Source: Phoronis australis (taxonomy: Eukaryota; Phoronida; Phoronidae). Taken from it: a DNA stretch of 60,000 nucleotides. The position numbers and the translations under genes are program-made. Below the pieces are notes generated by a model. It was not told where the DNA came from, searched no databases, and saw only the letters and a list, made by a program, of their open reading frames with translations. This document shows, piece after piece, positions 51,490 to 60,000 of the stretch (the stretch's first letter is position 1; each line of letters begins with the position of its first letter). The stretch spans positions 64,001 through 124,000 of the forward strand of contig NMRA01000445.1 in NCBI GenBank assembly GCA_002633005.1, written 5' to 3'.

Positions 51490-52900
51490 TCACAACCCTT
51501 TAAGTACTTTCAGTGCAAAATACAGAATACAAATAATTGCAGCAATCTTTCCACTATCTTCACGTTTCTCTCCAGAAGCATTGGTCGGGCCACTTGTTGG
51601 AGGCAGTTGAGTAACTTTACCACCAAAAATGACGATGTTCGATGTTCCTGAAAGCAAGTTAGTTACGTAATAAGGACTCGAGAAAAAATGTTGAAATTTG
51701 ACAAACTTACGAACAACATATCTTATCGGATTGATATGAAACTTTCAGGTTGTATACTTTATGCACTGTTCTCTAAAACATAGTGCCAGGAGTTGTTCTT
51801 GAAAGGATCCGGGCATATCCGTGAAAAGGTCAACCTACAGACAAAAAATCAAAATTGTGACTTCACTTACATTTCTGGTCTCATCCGAAAGTCCAGTCTC
51901 TCTACTTTCATGACCAATATTTGATTGTCCCATAATTTTCAAGTTTTTGCCTAAACAGACACATTTTATCATATGCAAGTTTCGAAAATAAAAATAAGAC
52001 CTAAGGTTATTTTCATTGGCTAAAAAGTTGTAATTTCATAAATGTGACGAGATACGTGACGGATGTACAAATTTGCCCAACGTCTGTCACAATTTCCGAC
52101 TTAACAAGAAAACCATGGGATCTAAAGTTTTAGTCAATATAGTATTAGGTAACAAGTTCCAAGAAAATCTAATAAACGGGTCTGTTTAGGCAAAAAATTT
52201 ATAGTTGTAGGACAATCTAATATTGGTCATGAAAGTAGAGACTGGGCATTCAGATAAGACCGGAAATGTAATTAAAGTCGCAATTTAATTTTTTGTACCT
52301 AGGTTAACCTTTTCACAGAATTCCCCTTAGTTAAAGCAAAATGACTTTCGACAGTTTAATCACTGTGAGGCATATTATTCACCAAAAAGTTTAAAACGTA
52401 TGGAAGGCCTTTGGAATGGCCACCGTCTCTACTTCCAGTTGAGACAGCAAGTACTAATATTATACATTTCTTGATCATGGTTACACGGATCTGTCCACAC
52501 TGATTGCACGCACCTCCATCACAATTCTCTGAAAGTTTACAGATGACATACCTGATGTTGACACAAGATCACCAAGAGGACTGTACTTCTGAATCGGAGG
52601 AATGCAGAAATCATGCTGGGTGTCCATGTAGTAACCCTTCTTGCACGTGCACTCAGCATCATTCCTTGACGAGCATTTCCGTTTGTACTCCATGTTATAA
52701 TGTACAAAACATATCTTGCACTTTTTACAAAATGCATTGTTGGTGTACTCGTCATTATATCTTCCCTGCGGACATGGTTTACAACAGTCCCCATCATCGC
52801 AGTTTCTGAGCCAATAATAACCTGGTTGGCAGTGATAAGGGCCACCACCTACACTTGATAAAAGAGCTATGACCAGGAGGCTTGAAGCGATGATATGCAT
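51490..52900 (-). CDS. TNF-receptor-superfamily-like small membrane or secreted protein, two exons
   Basis: Exon 1 (52900-52552) and exon 2 (51647-51490) join in phase 1 through GTATGT and TTGCTTTCAG to about 168 aa. Residues 1-20 form a signal peptide. Residues 24-99 carry TNFR-type cysteine-rich repeats: CQPGYY, CCKPCPQGRY, CKKC, KCSSRNDAECTCKKGYY, with 13 cysteines in the spacing of the family. Exon 2 gives a Thr/Pro/Ser-rich stalk and ends with a hydrophobic segment IAAIICILYFAL followed by six residues (KVLKGL) and a stop. No death domain or TRAF motif is visible. A possible donor (AAA/GTACTT) in the last codons could lead to a missed cytoplasmic exon. The ligand is unknown. Confidence 0.75.
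51819..52318. mobile_element. Foldback MITE in the TNFR-like intron
   Basis: The left arm starts CCGTGAAAAGGTCAACCTAC. The right arm, read on the minus strand, starts TCTGTGAAAAGGTTAACCTA. The arms stay complementary for about 140 bp, including CTACTTTCATGACCAATAT and TTTTTGCCTAAACAGAC, around a roughly 220-bp unique centre. No coding capacity. Confidence 0.85.
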
Positions 52901-54340
52901 TATGATGTCAAAGAATACCGGTGTTCCACGACACGAGATCCAAGATTGAATTTCAGAATGCTGAGGGCTTTGTTAATGTAGCCGTAAGTCTACCACTCGT
53001 TGAAACCTTGTGAAATGGTCGTAAACTGGTAAGTGCTGGTAAGAGGGCTCGGAATAGTTCTCGGCAAACACGTAAAGGACTCGCCACCTTTTCTTCACTC
53101 TGTCGAAAACAGTATGCAAATAATGAAAAGTATTCAGTCATTTCACAGCACAAGCTCTACAGATGACTACTAAAACTTTATTCTCTGTATGATTTTGATC
53201 CTTTCGCTGATACCGAAAAGCAAGGTAAGCTAAGAAAAAAGGGGTAAGAACAACAGCACTGCAAATGGTGTGCTTCTATGGGTGTTTTTAGTGTCATAAA
53301 AATGGCCATTAGATGGCACAGAATGCATCAGACCATCCAGATTGAGAGGGTAGTGTTGTCTCAGTAAAACACAACTATCTGCAAATTTCAAAAAATAAGC
53401 CAAGGAACTCCTAAGACATAGAAGCAAATGTAAAAAACAATTGATAATAGAGGGCACAGCTACAGTTCGATTGGTCTGAAACTCGTTGTCATCTGTTACC
53501 ACAGCGACTTCACTTGATTGCCATAAAATAAGTCCTGTTTTGTGGCAAGTTGGTCTGATTTGGAGGACCGGCGGTCATGTTTTTGATTTTGAGTCTGGGG
53601 GTCATCATTGTTTCTCACCCATGAATTAAAGCTCCCTAAAAACACCACTTCCTTGCCCATGCGCAACATCAGCCAACATTAGATTCTGAAAGCAGATTCC
53701 AAAAATGTAGCCCAAAAGTACGTCAACCAACTAAGGTAATTGTTAACAATATGACGACATTGACTTACATACAAGATTTTGGAATTGTTAGATACCTCGC
53801 AACATTATCTTTCCAAAAATACACGAATGTGCCCCTGCCTTGCTTCCTCAGTATTTTAGCGTCGAATTTGTGTTCGCACTATTTCGCCCTTGACACCGCC
53901 ATGTATGTTTAACTAAAGATTACAGCAACACCTGTCGCTAATGAATGAAACATCATCAATTCTGAATAGTGTTTACCCGCAAAATTGACCCTTAAGTTTT
54001 GGTGACATAACACAGAGGAACAAAGGGCAGCAATTCACCCTTTTCCATTCGATCTAACCCTTGGGCTTGGGTCCGTAGCTTGGGTCGGGGATAGACGGGC
54101 CATGACAAGTGACGGTATGCAGAATATAGGTGATGGAATATTAGTTCAGTTATAAACCGCCTTTAGTTAAATAGTGCAAGCAGAAATTTCAAGATACAAA
54201 TACTAAGGGAACGGGGTAGGAGAAATTTCCGTGTGTATTTTTGGAAAGATTGAACAATACCAAAATCATGTGTGTAGGTCAATGTCATCATATTGTAAAA
54301 GAATTCCCCATTTTTGAGAAAAGTCTAGTTACTGGGTCTC
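52901..54340. other. Upstream of the TNFR-like gene; old repeat copy, no gene
   Basis: 53285-53510 is a diverged copy of the 54-56 kb family: CATAAAAATGGCCATTAGAT, CTGCAAATTTCAAAAAATAA and AGGGCACAGCTACAGTTCGA align with it. No coding segment was recognised. Confidence 0.55.
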
Positions 54341-55191
54341 TCATCGTCAGCCACCCTCTTCACAGTTCACTCCACAGTAAGAACATTTTTGCTAATTTTC
54401 AAAATCATTCCTCCAGCAGGTTGGTTGATAGAAGGGCCGATGCCAAGAGACTCAAAAACAGTAAAAATGGCCACTAGGTGGCGCAAACCATCTTGAATTC
54501 ACCCAAAAACAGTAGGATAGTGTCATCTCACTAATATATGCATAACTGCCAAATTTTATGAAAATCCATTGACGACTTCTGAAGATACAGAGGTAAGCGT
54601 AAAAAACTAAAATTGTCACTAGTGGGGCACACCTGTAGTCAGCGAAGTTTGAAATTTGTCGTCATCCGTCATCAGCTTCATAGGAACACGTCTGCCAAAT
54701 CTCATCAAGATCCTGTCAGGGGTTTAGGAGATACAGACGCCGGACGCCCAGACATAGATGACGGCAATATGCGACCACATAAAAATATGTGGGCGCATAA
54801 AAAGTATGTGACTGGGGATACTAGAAAAAATATTTGTTACAAGGTACACACGGTTAAAAAACAAGAAATGAAATAAGTGCCCAGAAGAATTTACTATATA
54901 CAAACTATCAACATTTGGACCGGATGAACAAGTAATGAACACAGAACATATAGTTACACAGGGACAAAACAATAATTAAGCAACAGCAAGGTAGCATAGT
55001 AAGCAACTGTGGTATACCCTGCTCACTAGTTTGTGAGATCACCACGAGAAGTCTCTGGTAGCGGAGCTTCCGGGGAATCACGTGTTTTTAAGTTAAGTAG
55101 AAATATACGCGAAATTGTCGTCCGAGTAGGTATAGGGTCTGACCATATATGGTCTGACCACTGCCAGCAATTCCTTACGTGTTGTACAATA
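54341..55191. repeat. Tandem block copy 1 (about 850 bp)
   Basis: Near-identical to 55549-56393, differing by a 12-bp and a 6-bp indel and scattered substitutions. It contains the family core ATGGCCACTAGGTGGCGC, GAAAATCCATTGACGACTTC and GATACAGACGCCGGACGCCC. The right end, 55025-55191, includes minus-strand gypsy RNase H remnants (TRKELLAVVRP). It stops exactly at the N at 55192. Confidence 0.9.
54471..54484 (+). promoter_or_regulatory. CTCF-consensus-like site in repeat copy 1
   Basis: CCACTAGGTGGCGC fits the CTCF core CCASYAGRKGGCRS at all 14 positions. Function is inferred from sequence only. Confidence 0.4.
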
Positions 55192-55192
55192 N

Positions 55193-55548
55193 ACAGACTC
55201 GAAAACAGTAAAAATGGCCACTAGGAGGCGCAAAATTCCTCAAATTCAACCAAAACCCAGAGCATAGCATCACCTCACTAATAGATGCCTATTTGCTAAA
55301 TTTTATGAAAATCGATTGAGAACCTTTGAAGATACAGAGGTAAATGTAAAAAACAAAAAAAATGCCACTAGGGGACACACCAATAATGCGATCCGTTCGA
55401 AAGTCGACGTACTCTGCTTTCAACTTCATACAAATACACCTGTAAAATTAAATAAAGATCCTGTAGAGCACTTAGGAGATACAGCCATGGCCACAAAAAA
55501 CAAACAAAACTGCCACTAGGAAGTACCACAGTACTCGAAGTCAGAAAA
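55193..55548. repeat. Diverged monomer of the same repeat family
   Basis: AACAGTAAAAATGGCCACTA, TTTTATGAAAATCGATTGAG and AAGATACAGAGGTAAATGTA align with the two flanking long copies but with many differences, showing that the family was already tandem before the long duplication. Confidence 0.8.
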
Positions 55549-56393
55549 TCATCGTCAACCACCCTCTTCACAGTAAGAACATTTTTGCTAATTTTCAAAA
55601 TCATTCCTCCAGCAGGTTGGTTGATAGAAGGGCCGACGCCAACAAACTCAGAAACAGTAAAAATGGCCACTAGGTGGCGCAAACAATCTTGAATTCATCC
55701 AAAAACAGGAGGATAGTGTCATCTCACTAATATATGCATAACTGCCAAATTTTATGAAAATCCATTGACGATTTCTGAAGATACAGAGGTAAGCGTAAAA
55801 AACTAAAATTGTCACTAGTGGGGCACACCTGTAGTCAGCGAAGTTTGAAATTTGTCGTCATCCGTCATCAGCTACTGCTTCATAGGAACACGTCTGCCAA
55901 ATCTCATCAAGATCCTGTCAGGGGTTTAGGAGATACAGACGCCGGACGCCCAGACATAGACGATGGCAATATGCGACCACATATAAATATGTGGGCGCAT
56001 AAAAAGTATGTGACTGGGGATACTAGAAAAAATATTTGTTACAAGGTACACACAGTTAAAAAACAAGAAATGAAATAAGTGCCCAGAAGAATTTACTATA
56101 TAAAAACTATCAACATTTGGACCGGATGAACAAGTAATGAACACAGAACATATAGTCACACACGGACAAAACAATAATTAAGCAACAGCAAGGTAGCATA
56201 GTAAGCAACTGTGGTATACCCTGCTCACTAGTTTGTGAGATCACCACGAGAAGTCTCTGGTAGCGGAGCTTCCGGGGAATCACGTGTTTTTAAGTTAAGT
56301 AGAAATATACACGAAATTGTCGTCCGAGTAGGTATAGGGTCTGACCATATATGGTCTGACCACTGCCAGCAATTCCTTACGTGTTGTACAATA
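55549..56393. repeat. Tandem block copy 2 (about 845 bp)
   Basis: Matches 54341-55191 along its length. Unlike copy 1, its right end continues without a break into the gypsy-like pol remnant, so this copy probably keeps the original junction. Confidence 0.9.
55667..55680 (+). promoter_or_regulatory. CTCF-consensus-like site in repeat copy 2
   Basis: Identical CCACTAGGTGGCGC. The intervening monomer has CCACTAGGAGGCGC at 55218-55231, one mismatch from the consensus. Confidence 0.4.
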
Positions 56394-57640
56394 GCACTTA
56401 TGTTCATCCACCAGGGCAAAACTAGCATGGGATATCATGCTTTCTACACCATTTTGGACCTGATAGAGACAGGCTCCAATCGCACGGTCAGAAGCATCGC
56501 AATCTAGCTAGCACAAATTCACCTGAGCAATTCCGAGCAATTCTGAGTCAGAAATGGAGGTGATGTCAGTGCTTCTTTCAAATTGAGCTATCGCACGTTC
56601 CACCCCTTGCGCAATGTCCACAAACAAACAATAACTTTTATCCGTCAATGTGTTGTTTGTCAGGTAAAATGGCAGCTTGGAAACAAAGGTGTGTCAAGAA
56701 TGCTGCGTTCTGATTGATCAGTTAAGCCGTCACTCAAAATCCTGGTGATAAGTCAGTTGTTAAAGGCCACTTGCTACTTGTGTAACCTTGAAAAAAGGGA
56801 AGCTCCAGTGACTGCAATTTCAGCAAAATCTTTAACGAAGATCCTGTAATAATTTGCAAACCCAAGGAAGATCTCACTGACATTGCTTCTTAGTACTTCG
56901 AGGAACTGGCCAATTCTTAACCTTTTTGATGTTTTCGTCCCCCATCTCCAAGCCGCGTGGTCCTACCCATCTACCTAAGAACTCCACATGCCACTGTATT
57001 TTATAGGTTTCAATTTGTGTTGAAACTTCCAGAACCTCTGAAATACTTCCTCCAGGTTAGCAACGTGCTCACCAAAGGTTGACCCCAGTACTAAAATATC
57101 ATCGAGGAGTGCAAGAACTGTATGCCAATTAAAACCTCTAAGAACTAAACTCACTGCTCTGGAAAATGTAGAAGGCGCACCACAGAGTCCAAATAGCAAG
57201 GATTTGAACTCGTATAAAAGCCATCTTCTTACGATCTTCTTCACGGCAGAATTAGCATCTAGCTTATTGAACCACTTGTTACCAGACAGTAAGTCAATAC
57301 ACTTATCAATGAGAGGTAAAGGCCATGAATCTTTTCTAGTGACATTATTCAATTTCCTATTGTCATTGCATATAGTGAATCATAACAGGAGCTGCAGCCC
57401 ATTCACTAGAAGGAACCATCTTTAAGCATCTCGTTATAAAGTGGCCCTCCTCTTCCGCCACAAAGCAACTCTGTGTACGTTCCATAGTCATTTTGATAGG
57501 TTGAATATCGCCTGTGTCAATCTCGTGCACTGCTGTAAAGTCACCAAGATCTAGGTCATGTGCAGCAAAAACATCTGAATAGTTTAGTAGTAACTGATGC
57601 AATTTAAACGATTGTCCTTCAGTTACTAAATTTTCAGACT
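56230..57640 (-). pseudogene. Gypsy-like LTR retrotransposon pol remnant (RT and RNase H)
   Basis: On the minus strand the reverse transcriptase runs in order through several frames. LLNYSDVFAAHDLDLGDF lies near 57590-57540, then SSEWAAAPV, TRKDSWPLPLIDKC (57340), KLDANSA, LFGLCGAPSTFSRAVS and LLDDILVLGS, the YxDD box with its first residue changed. After a frameshift come HVEFLGRWVGP and IFLGFANYYRIFVKDFAEIA (57000-56850). RNase H begins at about 56506 (DCDASDRAIGACLYQVQNG) and continues as TRKELLAVVRP into tandem copy 2. Multiple frameshifts and internal stops, and no LTRs, protease or integrase were recognised. Inactive. Confidence 0.88.
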
Positions 57641-57989
57641 AGTTATACAGACCGTCCACATTTTCGGGTAATGCCACCAGTGGGCGTGAACCTTCAGATC
57701 ACATACTGGAAATGACGAGACAACTGCTCGACAAAAAGTTTCCTCCACCAGGTGTCAAATTCACTGGGCACACGTACCTTACACTCTTCTACGTAACCTA
57801 AATAGACCAGTGTTGAATCACCTTTCAATCTGACGCTGTGCTCTGAAGAAATATGTATAAAACTGGGGAGCTAACTGTGTTAAGTAGCGAGCGAGGTACA
57901 TCATTACTCTAGGATCCACAGTAACGATGGGTTAAAAAAGTACTGTTGGTGCATCAACAGGGAAGTCACTTGCACTCCACTTAACGGTG

Positions 57990-58480
57990 TTTGCAGGAAT
58001 AACAATAATATGAGCAGTAATATGAGTTGTCATACCTGTAATACCTGTCACGGACAGGATAATTGGGGATATGCTGGTGCACTAATCCCCTCCCCAGACC
58101 ATCCCCGTGACAGCAGAAGGTGCAGAACTCCAAGGCTGACGTTGCCTGTGAGCATCTGATTTGACAACACTCGGGCACGGCTCTTCTTGTGACTTTTAGC
58201 AGCATGAACATAAATAATACTGGCTTCGAGCAGTCGGCTGCCATCACTGAACTCAGCCACTGAGTTGGGGCGAAGTCTGCTCGAGGGTACATTTGTGAGC
58301 CAGCAGCTTAACATCAGCCGAATATAAGTAGAGGGGTCTGTTGGTGGTGCATGAGCCAGCGAGGTAATCCGCACGCTCATTAATCAAGACAACGGCGTGG
58401 TCAGGTACGAGAGACCAGATCACTATATTCCTATATGATGAGGGTGGCGTGATCGGAAGACACCCCATGGGCTACAGGGC
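57990..58480 (-). pseudogene. RNase H-like tail of a non-LTR retrotransposon, degraded
   Basis: Minus strand: VIWSLVPDHAVVLINERADYLAGS resembles the end of a retrotransposon RNase H domain (pattern ..PgHxGvxgNErADxLA). PLYLYSADVKLLAHK follows, and in a shifted frame AAKSHKKSRARVLSNQMLTG. The active-site part is missing and frames are broken. It lies immediately beyond the gypsy-like remnant but is a different element. Confidence 0.5.
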
Positions 58481-58489
58481 TCAACACTA

Positions 58490-60000
58490 ACGGTTGCCCG
58501 ATTGCCCGTGTACATGTAGATTTTGCGTCGGGCAAGTGGAATTTGAAAAATACTTGCCTGATGGGCAAGTTAAAAAGCTAGCCGCATAGGTAAGTAGATC
58601 CTAAGATTGTCTTCTTGACATTTGCTCCAAAGTAACGAACCCCGACACAAGCCTAACAACCGTCGAAAAAAGCCCCTGTGGCCGTCAAAGAAACTCCCGT
58701 CTTCGAATGAGCACCGAAAGGAAAATAGAATGAGTGTGATGCAGCGTGCACAGATGACGCTCGCGGTCAAATCCTTTCGATTCTCTGAACGTGCCCTGCA
58801 GTTTCTGAATAAGTTGTCACGTGATACTACTGATCGTCTGCACTCTGGCAAAACGTCATGGAAGCCGTCTAGTCCTGGACGGCATTGGTTTAGTTGCTAA
58901 AAAACGAGTTCAGGAAGGATCAAAGCAATAATATGAAACGAAAAGAGTGCTAGGATGGGTTCCGTCATGGGAAATTAGGTTTTCTGGCCTGCGAGACAGT
59001 GACCAAGGGATGACGTTTGATTTTTGCTGGCGTTTACCCATGTACAGCATTTTAATTTATTACAAGCTACTGATGACCAAAACTGTGCAGATTTTTACGG
59101 ATAGCAAAAAATGAAATTCAGGTTAGCAACAACTCATGTTTAATGCTAGGCAATGACCATCGCCTCTGTTGGCCCGAACCAGAGGCGATGCAGAGGCTAT
59201 AGGCGCTCTGTATCAATACAATGGCACTGATGGGACCATATTACTTGTTTTACAAAAAAGTCACCAAAACTTTTGTTTTTACAAATATAAGTTTACTAAG
59301 CACTTTGGTGATTATTAAGTAACTTCAAACTCAAATTTCTCAAAAATGTGCAACTTTATATGTGGGAACTTTTTAGATTTTAAAAACACTCTAATAAATG
59401 AATTAAAAAACACCAAAATAAAATTTCCCCTCTAAAGTACTCACAAAAACCATTTTCTAGAGGCCCTACAAAATCTGGCCCACTGACTACTAGGCCTACA
59501 TTATCGTCTGCTGTCGCTGCAACTACAAGAGTATGTCTATAACGTGGAATTCTAAGTGTTCTGTAATTGTTATTCATTTTTTAGTTTCAATAAATATTCT
59601 TATGCCATTTCTTTGATACATTTGGCAATTATTAAGCTTTACTTCTTGACTTCCTCACCAAGTCCCGAAAATGTCAGAAATTTGTAACAGCTTATCACAT
59701 CACATCACATCTCTGTTGCTAATTTTGTCTTGACATAAAACCCATTGCTGTGTAGGCCGACGCTGATGTCAAACTTTGGTAGTGTATCTGTGTATTTTAC
59801 CGGGATGTATCAAGTGAGTTGACATTTGGCACGTGAGTTAAAAAACAATACTTGTGCAGGCATTCAGAGTTCACCAGCGGCAGTGAACGGGACGAGACGT
59901 CTACTTAGAAATTGGCAACCAAAATCTGGAATTCCATTTGGGGATTGAGGAATTATATATGACTAAGTTATGATGAGAAATGTACGTGACAGGGAAGCGA
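58490..60000. other. Repeat-like and intergenic, no gene recognised
   Basis: 58480-58600 carries a local repetition (TTGCCCGATTGCCCG, TCGGGCAAGTGG, TTGCCTGATGGGCAAG) that can fold on itself and looks like part of an interspersed repeat. Frames at 58570-58900 show no family. 59000-60000 is AT-rich with nothing recognised. Confidence 0.4.

Noticed and set aside
51433-51651. 72-codon plus-strand frame
   Set aside because: Antisense shadow of TNFR-like exon 2.
58570-58900. Opposing 92-93 codon frames near 58.7 kb
   Set aside because: Mutually overlapping on both strands without domain; one is probably chance and the region looks repeat-derived.

Overview
This is a eukaryotic, invertebrate-type genomic window: intron-rich genes with short exons (about 40-270 bp) and introns of a few hundred bases to about 3 kb, AT-rich intergenic DNA, many MITE-like foldbacks, minisatellites and degraded retroelements, one 804-base assembly gap and four single N bases. 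The gene content (ER mannosidase I, SWT1 with WW and PIN domains, a small TNF-receptor-like protein) and the repeats (tRNA-derived SINE, Penelope-like and gypsy-like fragments) suggest a marine invertebrate deuterostome such as a lancelet, hemichordate or echinoderm. The species cannot be fixed from the sequence alone.

Layout. 1-20443 is a gene desert in my reading. It holds a tRNA-derived SINE (2.7 kb), a decayed LINE (4.6-5.7 kb, minus strand), an array of short palindromes running into a pentanucleotide microsatellite (7.5-8.2 kb), a heat-shock-element/TATA cluster (9.4-9.5 kb), the gap (11622-12425), three copies of a short dispersed repeat (11.3, 12.9 and 15.8 kb) and a foldback MITE (15.9 kb). 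20444-35498 (minus) is a complete 12-exon MAN1B1-type gene, about 633 aa, whose splice phases I could follow throughout. Its introns carry minisatellites, a roughly 1.5 kb terminal-inverted-repeat element, MITEs and a Penelope-like 3' fragment with a GIY-YIG domain and a hammerhead-like motif. 38577-48205 (plus) is an 11-exon SWT1-type gene, about 839 aa, head-to-head with MAN1B1. 49.0-60.0 kb holds a long palindrome, a two-exon TNFR-like gene (minus) whose intron contains a second foldback, a tandem repeat block carrying CTCF-consensus sequences, a broken gypsy-like pol (minus) and a LINE-type RNase H relic.

The two well-supported housekeeping genes act in separate processes: MAN1B1 trims ER N-glycans in glycoprotein quality control, and SWT1 is a nuclear RNA-surveillance endonuclease. 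They are linked here only by divergent arrangement around a 3.1 kb interval that contains a terminal-inverted-repeat element. I found no convincing wholly new biological system. The most unusual signals are the palindrome with lopsided CpG decay, the repeat family carrying near-perfect CTCF consensus sites, the duplicated block next to an N that includes part of a gypsy RNase H, the hammerhead-like motif at the Penelope end, and the short TNFR-like protein.
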